A program made the position numbers and the translations under genes. 64,000 nucleotides of DNA, taken from positions 124,001-188,000 of the forward strand of contig JAFRIW010000056.1 in assembly GCA_017432565.1 (NCBI GenBank), in the 5' to 3' direction. Positions within the stretch are counted from its first letter, which is position 1, and each line of letters begins with the position of its first letter. This document shows positions 31,772-41,439 of the stretch, in pieces. The notes beneath the pieces are model-generated. The model searched no databases, was not told where the DNA came from, and saw only the letters and a program-made list of their open reading frames with translations. The stretch is from Lachnospiraceae bacterium. Its GTDB lineage: Bacteria; Bacillota; Clostridia; Lachnospirales; Lachnospiraceae.

Positions 31772-33082
31772 TTGAAAGAAGAAAACGTCAAAAGAGAAGA
31801 AAAATGGTACCGGCTGGATAATGCCGCAACGATCATCCCTTCCAGCATCAAGGGGGCGGATACGAGAGTGTTCCGGATTGTCTGCGAGCTGAATGAGGAA
31901 GTACAGCCGGAGAAGCTGCAGGAGGCGCTCGACCGCGCTGTCCGGGAGTTTCCCTATCTGAATGTGGCGCTCCGAAAAGGGCTGTTCTGGTATTATCTGG
32001 ATCCGGTCCGGGACAGAGCCGTCGTGGAGCAGGAACACCTGCCGGTCTGCAGCCCGCTTTATTTTCAGGGCAGGCGGAACCTGCTGTACCGGGTGAATTA
32101 TTACGGTAAGCGGATCAATCTTGAAATGTTCCATGTACTTTCGGACGGGACGGGGGCTTTCGGATTCCTGGAGAGAATTCTGGAATTTTACCTGAGCGAT
32201 GTACATGGCTTTACGCTTGAGAAAGCTTCTGACCGGTCTTCGGCCGGTGAGAAGGAGGACGATGCCTTCCGCCGGTTTTACGATGAAGCCGAGAAGGAAG
32301 AGGACCAGCTCGGCTCAATTACCGGCACAAAGGCGTATCAGCTGAACGGCATCAAGGATGAATCGCTGCATACCCATGTGGCGGAAATCCTGGTGAACGC
32401 GGGCGATTTTGTCAGGAAAGCCCATGAGTACAACACGACAGCAGGTATTCTGGCCACCGCTCTCTATATTCAGGCGATTGCCGAGGAAATGCCCACTGCG
32501 GATCTGGACCGCCCGATTGTGATCAGCGTGCCCGTCAATCTCCGGCAGTATTTTCCTTCCGAAACAGCCCGGAATTTCTTCTGTACGATTCTGACGCAAT
32601 ACGACGCGCGGGGTTATGACGGAAAGCTGGAGAGTATTCTGCCAGCCGTGACAGAATCCTTCTCCGCCCAGCTGACGGAGGAGCACCTGCGGAAGGTGAT
32701 GAATTCATACACTTCGCTGACGAGGAATCCGTTCCTGCGCATCTTCCCGATTCTGATCAAGGATGTGACGATCCGCGGGTTCAACAGGCAGGCCAAGAAA
32801 GGCGTGACCGGGTCCATGTCGAACGTGGGACGCATGAAACTGCAGAAGGAGATGGCACCGTATATCCATCACTTTACCGGCTTCATGGCCGCTCCGAATA
32901 TGCAGATCTCCGTACTGACCTGCGGGGATATCATGAGTTTCGGAATTGCTTCCGGATACTCGGAGCAGGAGGTGACGCTGAAATTCTGCAGACAGCTGAC
33001 CCGGCTCGGCCTGGAGGTCACACTGTCCACCAATGATTACGATGAGGAGGCAAGCACGAATGCAGTACTGTCCGAAGTGTGA
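31772..33082 (+). CDS. Condensation/alcohol acetyltransferase-like protein
   Basis: A protein of about 436 residues of the CoA-dependent acyltransferase (CAT/condensation) superfamily. The catalytic-type motif HVLSDGTGA (HxxxDG) sits about a quarter of the way in, and the downstream NFFCTIL and SNVGRM stretches fit the family. It probably transfers an acyl group, but donor and acceptor are unknown. The start is uncertain: TTG 31772 is preferred because GGAGG lies 13 bases upstream and the possible -10 box TACAAT (31733-31738) excludes ATG 31709. It overlaps the next gene by 23 bases. This pairing with a DUF6320 protein is, to my knowledge, recurrent in Firmicutes. Confidence 0.78.
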   Translation: MKEENVKREEKWYRLDNAATIIPSSIKGADTRVFRIVCELNEEVQPEKLQEALDRAVREFPYLNVALRKGLFWYYLDPVRDRAVVEQEHLPVCSPLYFQGRRNLLYRVNYYGKRINLEMFHVLSDGTGAFGFLERILEFYLSDVHGFTLEKASDRSSAGEKEDDAFRRFYDEAEKEEDQLGSITGTKAYQLNGIKDESLHTHVAEILVNAGDFVRKAHEYNTTAGILATALYIQAIAEEMPTADLDRPIVISVPVNLRQYFPSETARNFFCTILTQYDARGYDGKLESILPAVTESFSAQLTEEHLRKVMNSYTSLTRNPFLRIFPILIKDVTIRGFNRQAKKGVTGSMSNVGRMKLQKEMAPYIHHFTGFMAAPNMQISVLTCGDIMSFGIASGYSEQEVTLKFCRQLTRLGLEVTLSTNDYDEEASTNAVLSEV

Positions 33083-33716
33083 GATCAGGATTCTCGGAAG
33101 AAAAACATGCTGCCCGCTCTGCCAGGGTGAGCTGTCGGGCGAGCCGGAGAATCATGTTTATCCGCCTATGAAGAAGAACAGAATGAGCGGCGTTTCCTTT
33201 TACCGGATCATTCATTTTGTATTTATCGTGCTGGAAATCATTTTCGGCGCCATCGGCCTGCTGAGAGGCTTCAGCGGCTGGATTACGCTTGGAATGATCA
33301 TCACGCTTTTAGTCTGGCTGGATTTCTGGCTGGTTTTCTATTACCGGAACAATTTTCTGAAGCTGTTTTCGATCGAGGTGTACCTGGCCATGCTGGTCTG
33401 TCTTTTTGTGGATTACCGGTGGACAGGACTCAGATGGTCTTTTGAGTGGATGATCCCGTCCGCGTTTCTGTTTCTGACCGTCTTCACCGCGGTCATTGCG
33501 GCTATCATGCATCTGAAACTGGAGGACTATGTGATTTACGTCCTGTGGAATGCGATCTGCTGCTGTCTGCAGATTCCGCCGGTGCTTCTCGGCCTCAACA
33601 GGACGCCGTATCCGGCTGTGATTGTGACCGCGGGGGTCCTGATCTACACCGCGGCAATCCTGATCTTCAAGACCAACAGTGTCCGGCGGGCATCCGGAAA
33701 ATGGCTGCATCTGTAA
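33060..33716 (+). CDS. DUF6320-type membrane protein with N-terminal zinc ribbon
   Basis: A 218-residue protein. The first 25 residues hold two Cys pairs (CPKC and CPLC), a rubredoxin-like zinc ribbon. Then come about six membrane segments from residue ~45 to ~205. GAGGAGG lies nine bases before ATG 33060. It overlaps the acyltransferase-like gene by 23 bases, so the two are translationally coupled and should act together, perhaps on an envelope lipid or glycolipid; that is inference. No known function. Confidence 0.75.
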   Translation: MQYCPKCEIRILGRKTCCPLCQGELSGEPENHVYPPMKKNRMSGVSFYRIIHFVFIVLEIIFGAIGLLRGFSGWITLGMIITLLVWLDFWLVFYYRNNFLKLFSIEVYLAMLVCLFVDYRWTGLRWSFEWMIPSAFLFLTVFTAVIAAIMHLKLEDYVIYVLWNAICCCLQIPPVLLGLNRTPYPAVIVTAGVLIYTAAILIFKTNSVRRASGKWLHL

Positions 33717-33726
33717 TAAGTCATCT

Positions 33727-33742
33727 GAGAAGCAAGCTTCTC
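33727..33742. repeat. Short perfect hairpin after the DUF6320 gene
   Basis: GAGAAGC / GCTTCTC with 2-base centre, ten bases past the DUF6320 stop. There is no T-run, so it is only a weak terminator candidate or an mRNA 3' hairpin. Confidence 0.4.
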
Positions 33743-33757
33743 ATCTGGCTGTCACGA

Positions 33758-33785
33758 TTGATCCGGGGGTGCTGTAAATTATAAA
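33758..33785 (+). promoter_or_regulatory. Probable promoter of the dgt-dnaG-rpoD operon
   Basis: TTGATC (33758-33763), 16 bases, TATAAA (33780-33785), followed by AGGAAGGAG before the dgt start at 33838. Confidence 0.6.
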
Positions 33786-33837
33786 AAAAGGAAATTGCCC
33801 TGATCTGCAGAATAAGAATATCAGGAAGGAGCGCGTC

Positions 33838-34839
33838 ATGACCATTCGGGAAGAACTTGAACAAAGAGAACATGAAATACTGGCGCCGCAGGCTTCCTTT
33901 TCGGACGAGTCCAAAGGCAGGATGACCGATGAGCCGCAGTGCGACATCCGTCCTGTTTTTCAGCGGGACCGGGATCGGATTCTGCACAGCAAATCTTTCC
34001 GGCGGCTGAAGGACAAGACACAAGTCTTTATCATGCCGGACGGAGACCATTACCGGACGAGAATGACGCACACACTGGAGGTTTCCCAGAATGCGCGCAC
34101 CATCGCGAAGGCCCTGAAACTGAACGAGGATCTGACGGAAGCCATTGCACTCGGGCATGACCTGGGGCACACACCGTTCGGCCATGCCGGTGAGCGCGTG
34201 CTGAACCGCGTGTGCAGCGAAGGCTTCAAACACAACGTACAGAGCGTGCGGATCGTGGAGTGCCTTGAAAAGAGCGGCATGGGACTGAATCTGACCTGGG
34301 AGGTCCGGGACGGCATGCTGAACCATCAGACCAGTGGAACGCCGGCCACTCTGGAAGGCAAAATTGTCCGCCTCTCCGATAAAATCGCCTATTGTCATCA
34401 TGATATGGACGACGCGATCCGCGGCAGGATCCTGACCGAAGAAGACGTTCCGGAACAGGTTCAGCGGGTGATTGGCAGGACGCTGGGAGAGAGACTGGAT
34501 ACTTTTATTCATGACATCATCACCACCAGTGCCGGAACCGGAGATGTGAAAATGTCTCCCGAAGTCGCGGAAGCCATGCGGTGTCTGCGCGATTTCATGT
34601 TTGAGAAAGTATATACCAACCCGCTGGCAAAAGGTGAAGAGCACAAGGCCGAGCAGGTCGTGGAACGGCTTTACGAGCATTATCTGCGGCATATTGACCA
34701 GCTCCCGGATTACCTGAAGGCGCGGCTGGAACTGGGCGATTCCAGAGAAAGAATTGTCTGTGACTATATCAGCTCCATGACGGACCGCTTTGCGGTTGCC
34801 CGTTATGAAGACCTCTACGTACCGTTTGTCTGGCAGTGA
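33838..34839 (+). CDS. dgt: Deoxyguanosinetriphosphate triphosphohydrolase-like (HD domain)
   Basis: A 333-residue HD-domain phosphohydrolase. Metal ligands are visible in TRMTHTLEVSQ (first His), ALGHDLGHTPFGH (HD pair), and the later SDKIAYCHHD. Family members split dNTPs, often dGTP, into the nucleoside and triphosphate. It opens the operon with dnaG and rpoD; this dgt-dnaG-rpoD order is common in Clostridia and links nucleotide pools to replication. GGAAGGAG precedes the ATG. Confidence 0.93.
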   Translation: MTIREELEQREHEILAPQASFSDESKGRMTDEPQCDIRPVFQRDRDRILHSKSFRRLKDKTQVFIMPDGDHYRTRMTHTLEVSQNARTIAKALKLNEDLTEAIALGHDLGHTPFGHAGERVLNRVCSEGFKHNVQSVRIVECLEKSGMGLNLTWEVRDGMLNHQTSGTPATLEGKIVRLSDKIAYCHHDMDDAIRGRILTEEDVPEQVQRVIGRTLGERLDTFIHDIITTSAGTGDVKMSPEVAEAMRCLRDFMFEKVYTNPLAKGEEHKAEQVVERLYEHYLRHIDQLPDYLKARLELGDSRERIVCDYISSMTDRFAVARYEDLYVPFVWQ

Positions 34840-34848
34840 GGCAGCAGC

Positions 34849-36666
34849 ATGTATTATTCTGATGAGACCGTCGAGGAAGTACTGCGGGCAAATGATATCG
34901 TTGACGTGGTTTCCTCTTATGTACACCTGAAGCGGAGCGGTGCGAATTATTTCGGACTGTGTCCTTTTCATTCGGAAAAATCGCCGTCTTTTTCGGTGTC
35001 TCCGGCCAAGCAGATGTATTACTGCTTCGGGTGCGGCGCCGGCGGAAACGCCGCTACTTTTCTGATGAAATATGAGAACTGCGGCTTCCAGGAAGCGCTG
35101 CAGTCACTGGCGGACCGGGCAGGCATTAAGCTCCCGAGCCCCCAGCTCTCCGAAGAGACCCGGAAAAGGGAGGAGAGGCGCGCACAGCTTCTTTCGGTCA
35201 ATAAAGAGTCGGCGACTTATTACTATAAGCTGCTCCGCTCGCCCAAGGGCAGGCGCGGTTATGAATACTTTCTTTCCAGAGGTCTGGACACTGCGACGAT
35301 GAATGCTTTCGGTCTGGGCTATGCGGACGGAAGCAGTAATGATCTGGTGCGGCATCTTCGGGAAAAGGGTTTCCCGGACGAGATCATTCTGGAAGCGGGC
35401 GTGGCCGCTTTTGACGAGAAAAGGGGACTGCACGACAAATTCTGGAACCGTGTCATGTATCCGATTATGGATGTCACCAACAAGGTGATCGGCTTCGGCG
35501 GACGCGTCATGGGAGACGGAAAGCCCAAATACCTCAATTCCCCGGAGACGCCGGTTTTTGACAAAAGCAGAAATCTCTACGGCCTGAATATTGCACGGAA
35601 GAGCCGCAAACCGTATCTGATCGTCTGCGAGGGCTATATGGATGTGATCTCCATGCACCAGGCGGGTTTTCCGGAAGCGATCGCGTCGCTCGGCACTTCC
35701 TTCACCGCCGGCCAGGCAGCACTGATCTCGCGCTATGTCAAAGAAGTGCTGCTCGCGTATGACAGTGATGAAGCCGGCGTGCGCGCAGCTCTGCGCAACA
35801 TCGGAATTCTGAAGGAAGCGGGACTGCGGGCCAGAGTGATTGATCTGCGGCCCTACAAGGATCCGGATGAGTTCATGAAGGCACTTGGCCGGGAAGAATT
35901 TCAGAAGCGGATCGATGATGCGGAGAACAGCTTCTTTTATGAGATCCGCCAGATGGAACCGGCTTACCGGATGGACGATCCGGCTCAGAAGACGGAGTTC
36001 TACCGGCAGATTGCGAAAAAGCTCTGCGGCTTTGAAGAGGAAATGGAGCGGGAGAGCTATCTGCGGTCGGCCGCGGCGCGCTATCTGATTCCGGAGGATC
36101 TTCTCCGCAGACAGGTCGCCTCCTACAACCTGGTGGGAGGGGAAAGTCCCGCACCGGTACCTGAGAGACGCACGCCGGGTGCCGCGGGCGCCAGAAATTC
36201 TGTTAACGAGGCCTTCCGGAAAAAGCAGCGGCTTCTGCTGACCTGGGTTTCGGACGACCCGGGGCTGTATCCGCAGATTCGTCCGTATATCGGGGCACAG
36301 AATTTTGACGAGGGACTTTACCGGACTGCGGCGGCGCGGTATTTTGAACAGCTGGAGCAGGCTTACGGGCCGGATACATCGGAGGAACAGCGGCAGCACA
36401 TAAGGTTTACGCCGGCTGCGGTCATTGCGGCTTTTGACGAGGAAGAGGAACAGAAGGAAGCCGCATCTCTGTTCGAGGAGCGTCTGCAGGGCGTGGAAAG
36501 CCCGCAGGAGAAGGAGAAGGCACTGCTGGACGTTCTGCTCTCGCTCAAGCAGGAGCAGATTCAGCAGCTGTCCGGAGAAAGCGGCGATCCACAGGCACTC
36601 GGGAAACTGATTGCCGCCAAGAAAGAACTGGAGCAGTTAAAAAAATGCCGGTTTACAATACGATGA
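34849..36666 (+). CDS. dnaG: DNA primase
   Basis: A 605-residue RNA primer synthase for replication. The CHC2 zinc ribbon is intact at residues ~38-65 (CPFHSEKSPSF and CFGCGAGG). The RNA polymerase core and TOPRIM domain carry EGYMDV near residue 262 and AYDSDEAG. The C-terminal ~170 residues are the helicase-binding region and are low in similarity, as usual. It lies 9 bases after dgt and ~50 bases before rpoD. Confidence 0.97.
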   Translation: MYYSDETVEEVLRANDIVDVVSSYVHLKRSGANYFGLCPFHSEKSPSFSVSPAKQMYYCFGCGAGGNAATFLMKYENCGFQEALQSLADRAGIKLPSPQLSEETRKREERRAQLLSVNKESATYYYKLLRSPKGRRGYEYFLSRGLDTATMNAFGLGYADGSSNDLVRHLREKGFPDEIILEAGVAAFDEKRGLHDKFWNRVMYPIMDVTNKVIGFGGRVMGDGKPKYLNSPETPVFDKSRNLYGLNIARKSRKPYLIVCEGYMDVISMHQAGFPEAIASLGTSFTAGQAALISRYVKEVLLAYDSDEAGVRAALRNIGILKEAGLRARVIDLRPYKDPDEFMKALGREEFQKRIDDAENSFFYEIRQMEPAYRMDDPAQKTEFYRQIAKKLCGFEEEMERESYLRSAAARYLIPEDLLRRQVASYNLVGGESPAPVPERRTPGAAGARNSVNEAFRKKQRLLLTWVSDDPGLYPQIRPYIGAQNFDEGLYRTAAARYFEQLEQAYGPDTSEEQRQHIRFTPAAVIAAFDEEEEQKEAASLFEERLQGVESPQEKEKALLDVLLSLKQEQIQQLSGESGDPQALGKLIAAKKELEQLKKCRFTIR

Positions 36667-36719
36667 CCAGCCGGACATTTTGAAATATAATGATAATAAG
36701 AGGAACAGGAGAGATTTCC

Positions 36720-38114
36720 ATGGCGAAAAAGGAAGCAAAGCAGACAGAAGCACTTGCAGAGGAGAAGAAGACCAGAACTTCTTCCAGAAAGAGCGCCGAG
36801 AAGAAGGCGGAGCCGAAGGAAGAACCGATGCAGGCAGAGGAGTCCCTGGAGTATCCGGATGATGATCAGGAAGGCCTCGCCGCCGATGAGATGGAGGAGT
36901 TCCAGGCGCAGCTTCAGCAGCTGATCACCCTCGGCAAGAAGAAAGACAATGTTCTCGATTATCAGGAAGTCGTCGAGCAGCTGCGCGATCTGAATCTGGA
37001 TGACGAGAAGTATGATCTGGTGGTCCAGATGCTGGAGCAGCAGGGAATTGATGTGCTGCGCGTCGTCGAGAACGACGATGAAGTCCCGGACGAGGAGCTG
37101 GAGCTGATCGAGGAGAGCGATGAGGACACAGAACCGGAACTGATCGATCTTTCGATTCCGGATTCGGTCAACATCGATGATCCGGTCCGCATGTACCTGA
37201 AGGAAATCGGCAAGGTGCCGCTTCTTTCCGCCGAGCAGGAGATCGATCTGGCGCAGGCCATGGAGCACGGCGCGCTGGCCGAGAAGGTGCTTGCCGCCCA
37301 GAACCGCGATGCACTGAACCTCACAAATGAGGATAAAGAGCTGATCGAAGGAAAGACGGACGACGAACTCAGAGAGCTGATCGCAGAGGGCGATGCGGCC
37401 AAAAAGCGGCTCGCGGAGGCGAATCTGCGGCTGGTTGTCAGCATTGCGAAGCGCTATGTGGGGCGCGGCATGCTGTTCCTGGATCTGATTCAGGAAGGAA
37501 ATCTGGGTCTGATCAAAGCGGTGGAAAAATTTGATTACCGAAAGGGATTCAAGTTCAGTACCTATGCGACCTGGTGGATCCGTCAGGCCATCACCCGCGC
37601 CATTGCGGATCAGGCGAGAACCATCCGCATTCCGGTGCATATGGTTGAGACGATCAACAAACTGGTCAGGATCAGCAGACAGCTTCTGCAGGAACTCGGC
37701 CGGGAACCTACGCCGGAGGAGATTGCGGAGCGCATGGATATTCCGGTTGAGCGCGTGCGGGAAATTATCAAAATTTCTCAGGAGCCGGTTTCTCTTGAGA
37801 CGCCGATCGGTGAGGAGGAAGATTCCCACCTGGGCGATTTCATTCAGGATGACAACGTACCGGTCCCCGCGGATGCGGCGGCGTTTACGCTGCTGAAGGA
37901 ACAGCTTTCCGAGGTGCTCGGGACGCTGACAGAGCGCGAACAGAAGGTGCTGCGGCTGCGGTTCGGCCTGGACGACGGAAGAGCCCGGACGCTCGAGGAA
38001 GTGGGCAAAGAATTCAGCGTCACCCGTGAGCGTATCCGGCAGATTGAAGCCAAGGCACTCCGGAAACTGCGTCATCCCAGCAGAAGCAGAAAGCTGAAGG
38101 ATTATCTGGACTAA
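36720..38114 (+). CDS. rpoD: Primary RNA polymerase sigma factor (RpoD/SigA)
   Basis: A 464-residue housekeeping sigma factor. It has region 1.1, region 1.2 ([18 protein letters not shown]), region 2 ([25 protein letters not shown] and [12 protein letters not shown], given here as separate motifs), region 3, and region 4 with the helix-turn-helix [20 protein letters not shown]. An N-terminal Lys/Glu-rich addition of ~35 residues precedes region 1.1. The consensus TTGACA/TATAAT promoters seen throughout the window are its expected targets. ATG 36720 has AGGAGAG upstream. Confidence 0.97.
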   Translation: MAKKEAKQTEALAEEKKTRTSSRKSAEKKAEPKEEPMQAEESLEYPDDDQEGLAADEMEEFQAQLQQLITLGKKKDNVLDYQEVVEQLRDLNLDDEKYDLVVQMLEQQGIDVLRVVENDDEVPDEELELIEESDEDTEPELIDLSIPDSVNIDDPVRMYLKEIGKVPLLSAEQEIDLAQAMEHGALAEKVLAAQNRDALNLTNEDKELIEGKTDDELRELIAEGDAAKKRLAEANLRLVVSIAKRYVGRGMLFLDLIQEGNLGLIKAVEKFDYRKGFKFSTYATWWIRQAITRAIADQARTIRIPVHMVETINKLVRISRQLLQELGREPTPEEIAERMDIPVERVREIIKISQEPVSLETPIGEEEDSHLGDFIQDDNVPVPADAAAFTLLKEQLSEVLGTLTEREQKVLRLRFGLDDGRARTLEEVGKEFSVTRERIRQIEAKALRKLRHPSRSRKLKDYLD

Positions 38115-38126
38115 GGCGCAGCTGTG

Positions 38127-38849
38127 ATGAAGGAAGTGAGTTTATCCCGGCGGCTTGAGACCATCGCGGGGATGGTAACCCCCGGCAGTCTTCCGGCGGA
38201 TGTCGGCTGCGATCACGCACACATTCCGATCTGGCTGATTCAGAAAGGGCGGGTTACGCGGGTCATCGCGATGGATGTCGCGGAGGGACCTCTGAAAATG
38301 GCCGCAATGAACCTGGAGGAATACGACGCAGAGGGTGTGGAGCTTCGTCAGTCCGACGGTCTGGAAAAACTGGAGGCGGGCGAGGCGGACACGCTGATTA
38401 TTGCCGGGATGGGCGGCGCACTGACGCGGCGGATCCTGGAGCGGGATCCTGAAAAGGTCCGGTCCTTCGATGAAATTATTCTCGGACCGCAGTCGGAGAT
38501 TCCGCTGCTGAGGAAGTGGCTTCGGGAGAGCGGCTTTGCCTTTGCGGAGGAAAAGCTGGTCCCGGAGGACGGAAAATACTATCCGGTCATGAAGCTCCTG
38601 CCGCCCGGAAAAGAAGGCAGGAGCGCGGCGGGGAATAAGTCCGCCTTCTGCCCGGATGATCTGGCGGACTGGTTTGGCTGCCGCCTTCTCGAGAAGAAGG
38701 ACCCGGTTCTGATCCGGATGCTGGAACGAAACCGCCGCCTTCTGACCGGCATTCTGGAAGGCCTGGATCCTGACCGGCATCTTGACCGGATTGCGGAAAT
38801 CCGGCAGGAGCTGGATCGGATCCGCAGAGCGATGGAATACATGCAGTGA
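38127..38849 (+). CDS. trmK: tRNA (adenine(22)-N1)-methyltransferase TrmK
   Basis: A 240-residue SAM-dependent methyltransferase that makes m1A22 in tRNA. SAM motif PADVGCDHAHIPIWL near residue 25, then AMDVAEGPL and IIAGMGGALTRRIL. The position right after rpoD and before the nif3-like gene is the usual Firmicute arrangement. GTG 38124 lies one codon upstream and is possible; ATG 38127 is preferred. Confidence 0.94.
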   Translation: MKEVSLSRRLETIAGMVTPGSLPADVGCDHAHIPIWLIQKGRVTRVIAMDVAEGPLKMAAMNLEEYDAEGVELRQSDGLEKLEAGEADTLIIAGMGGALTRRILERDPEKVRSFDEIILGPQSEIPLLRKWLRESGFAFAEEKLVPEDGKYYPVMKLLPPGKEGRSAAGNKSAFCPDDLADWFGCRLLEKKDPVLIRMLERNRRLLTGILEGLDPDRHLDRIAEIRQELDRIRRAMEYMQ

Positions 38850-38874
38850 CCTTTTGCAGGGAAAGGAGGCACCG

Positions 38875-39657
38875 ATGATTCTCTCTGAAATCATGGAACG
38901 GCTGGAAGCGTTCTGCCCCGCGTCTTTTGCACAGGACTGGGATAATGTGGGACTGCAGACCGGCCGCACTGCAAGCGACATCAGCACAGTCTGTCTATGC
39001 GTGGATGCGACCTCGGCCGTGATTGACGAGGCACGTCGCCACGGCGCGCAGCTGCTGGTGACACATCACCCGCTTCTGTTTACGGGGACAAAAAGAGTCA
39101 CCGACCAGGACTATGTCGGGAAGCGGATCCTGGAGCTGGCCAGAAACGACATTGCATGCTTTTCCCTGCATACGAATTTTGATGTACTCCATATGGCAGA
39201 TGCGGCGGCAGACGATCTGAGACTGAGAAACCGCAGAGTGCTGGAGGTGACTTTTGAGGACGATCTCTCCAGAGAAGGTCTGGGGCGGATCGGTGATCTG
39301 CCGGAGCACATGACACTCGGAGAGTGCGCGGCTTTTGTGCGGGACACCTTCCGCATCCCGAATGTGAGAGTGTTCGGTGATCCGGAGCAGCCGGTGGTCT
39401 GTGCGGCTGTCCTGCCCGGCTCCGGAGGAGACGAAATTGACATTTCCCTGAAGGAAGGCGCCGATGTGATGATTACGGGGGACATCAGTCATCACAAGGG
39501 CATCGATGCAGTAGAGAAGGGAATCGCCGTCATTGATGCGGGACATTACGGAATTGAGAAAATTTTTGTTCCGTACATGCGGGATTTCCTCAGAAGAGAA
39601 TTCCCGGATCTGACAGTGATTGAAGCAAAAGAAAGTGATCCGTTCATTACGGTATAA
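38875..39657 (+). CDS. Nif3-like dinuclear metal center protein
   Basis: A 260-residue protein of the NIF3/YqfO family. Metal-binding residues are in LLVTHHPLLFTG (His pair), SLHTNFD and the C-terminal DISHHKGIDA and DAGHYGIEK. A hexameric toroid with a two-metal site is known for the family; GTP cyclohydrolase I type 2 activity has been proposed but not settled. The short form (no ~110-residue insert domain) is present here. AAGGAGG lies six bases before the ATG. Confidence 0.93.
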   Translation: MILSEIMERLEAFCPASFAQDWDNVGLQTGRTASDISTVCLCVDATSAVIDEARRHGAQLLVTHHPLLFTGTKRVTDQDYVGKRILELARNDIACFSLHTNFDVLHMADAAADDLRLRNRRVLEVTFEDDLSREGLGRIGDLPEHMTLGECAAFVRDTFRIPNVRVFGDPEQPVVCAAVLPGSGGDEIDISLKEGADVMITGDISHHKGIDAVEKGIAVIDAGHYGIEKIFVPYMRDFLRREFPDLTVIEAKESDPFITV

Positions 39658-39707
39658 GCAGCACAGGGCAGATTTGTAAATCGGGGTCGCAGAAAGGGGG
39701 AACAGAT

Positions 39708-41366
39708 ATGCCTACTATCATGATCAGAGGAGCCAAGACGCAGTACGATAAGGGAGTTACCTACGAGACCATCGCGAAGGACTTCCAGAGCAAGTACAAA
39801 AACCGGATTGCACTGGTCTATTTCAATGGGAAGATGCGCGAGCTGCACCGCAAGGTGAGCGGCGACGGCGTTCTGTCCTTTATCACGACCGGTGACAGCT
39901 CCGGACACAAGGCTTATTCCAGAACTGCTTCCATGATGCTGGTGAAGGCGCTCTCCAATATCGCAGGCGACAAGAGCAGGGATGTGCATCTCAAGTTCGA
40001 GTTCTCGCTCGGAAATGCGAGCTACTGCTCGGTGTTCGGAGACATAGCGGTTGACGAAGAGCTTGCACAGAAGCTGACGGAGGAGATGGAGCATCTCCGG
40101 GACAGCAACATCCCGATCATCAAAAAGACCTACCCGATCGATGATGCCATCGAGCTCTTCCGGCGGCAGGGCATGAAAGATAAGGAAAAGCTGTTCCAGT
40201 ACCGCCGCAGCTCCACAATCAACGTCTACAACATGGACGGCTACTACGATTATTTCTACGGCTATATGCTGCCGTCCACCGGTTACGTGGACCTGTTCAA
40301 AGTCAAGGCGTACGAGGGCGGTCTGCTGCTGATCCTTCCGACGCAGGACAATCCGAACGAGCTGGAGGAGTGGCAGGAGCAGAAGAGCCTGTTCGACCAG
40401 CTGATCATGGGCACACGCTGGGGTGAACTGGTTGATATCAGCACGGTCGGCGACCTGAACGAACAGATCTGCGCCGGCAATATCAGCGACATGATCCTCG
40501 TACAGGAGGCGTTGCAGGAGCGCAGGATCGGCGACATCGCCGAGATGATCCACGCCCGCGAGAGCGTCAAGCTCGTCATGGTGGCCGGACCGAGCTCCTC
40601 CGGAAAGACGACCTTCGCACACCGCCTGTCGATCCAGCTGCGGTCTTTCGGAATGCGTCCGCATATCATCAGCATGGACAATTATTTTGTCAACCGGGAC
40701 AAAACACCGGTCGACGAGGACGGCAACTACAACTTTGAGTGCCTCGAGGCGCTGGATCTCGAACTCTTTGAGGACGATATGTGCGACCTGCTCGACGGAG
40801 AAGAGATCGAAATGCCGAGCTTTGATTTCCGCTCCGGGCGCAGAGTGTACAAGGGCAACACCATGAAACTCGGGCCGCAGGATGTCCTGATTATCGAGGG
40901 AATCCACGGCCTCAACCCGCGGACGACCCAGGAGCTCCCGCAGGAATCGATCTTCAAGGTCTATATCAGCGCCCTGACGAGCCTGAACGTAGATGAGCAC
41001 AACCGGATCCCGTCCACAGACGTGCGGCTGATCCGCAGGATGATCCGGGATGCGCGCACCAGGGGCAACACTGCTCAGATGACGATCGGAATGTGGAAGA
41101 AGGTCCGCAACGGCGAGGAGGAGTATATCTTCCCGTATCAGGCCAACGCGGACGTGGTCTTCAACTCCGTCCTGATCTACGAGCTCTCGATCCTGAAACA
41201 TTTTGCCGAGCCGCTCCTGTTCAATATTCATCAGAACCAGCCCGAATACTATGAGGCAAAGCGGCTTCTGAAATTCCTGGATTATTTTGTCGGCGTGGAC
41301 ACGGAGGCGGTGCCGAAGAATTCCCTGTGCAGAGAATTTGTCGGCGGCGGATGCTTCCCGCTGTAA
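39708..41366 (+). CDS. Nucleoside kinase with TGS/threonyl-tRNA-synthetase-like N-terminus
   Basis: A 552-residue protein. The N-terminal ~220 residues contain a TGS-like domain and a tRNA_SAD-like editing-domain fold (HKAYSRTASMML). The C-terminal part is a uridine kinase/phosphoribulokinase domain with Walker A VAGPSSSGKTTFAHRL near residue 293 and a Walker B-like stretch IIEGIHGLNP. This fusion occurs widely in Clostridia and its substrate is not settled; uridine or cytidine phosphorylation is inferred. AAAGGGGGAA precedes the start; a 50-base gap separates it from nif3. Confidence 0.9.
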   Translation: MPTIMIRGAKTQYDKGVTYETIAKDFQSKYKNRIALVYFNGKMRELHRKVSGDGVLSFITTGDSSGHKAYSRTASMMLVKALSNIAGDKSRDVHLKFEFSLGNASYCSVFGDIAVDEELAQKLTEEMEHLRDSNIPIIKKTYPIDDAIELFRRQGMKDKEKLFQYRRSSTINVYNMDGYYDYFYGYMLPSTGYVDLFKVKAYEGGLLLILPTQDNPNELEEWQEQKSLFDQLIMGTRWGELVDISTVGDLNEQICAGNISDMILVQEALQERRIGDIAEMIHARESVKLVMVAGPSSSGKTTFAHRLSIQLRSFGMRPHIISMDNYFVNRDKTPVDEDGNYNFECLEALDLELFEDDMCDLLDGEEIEMPSFDFRSGRRVYKGNTMKLGPQDVLIIEGIHGLNPRTTQELPQESIFKVYISALTSLNVDEHNRIPSTDVRLIRRMIRDARTRGNTAQMTIGMWKKVRNGEEEYIFPYQANADVVFNSVLIYELSILKHFAEPLLFNIHQNQPEYYEAKRLLKFLDYFVGVDTEAVPKNSLCREFVGGGCFPL

Positions 41367-41403
41367 GAAAGCCGGCTTCCGGAGCTGTTCATAAAAAATT
41401 TAT

Positions 41404-41431
41404 TTGTAAAATTGCGATAAGGGATTAAAAT
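41404..41431 (+). promoter_or_regulatory. Promoter of rnpB
   Basis: TTGTAA (41404-41409), 16 bases, TAAAAT (41426-41431). Transcription would begin near the first base of RNase P RNA. Confidence 0.65.
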
Positions 41432-41439
41432 AACAGTTT

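Noticed and set aside
35104..41231. Antisense frames of 430-560 codons opposite dnaG, rpoD and the nucleoside kinase
   Set aside because: Shadow frames from codon bias; the plus-strand genes are unambiguous and the minus frames have no start signals.
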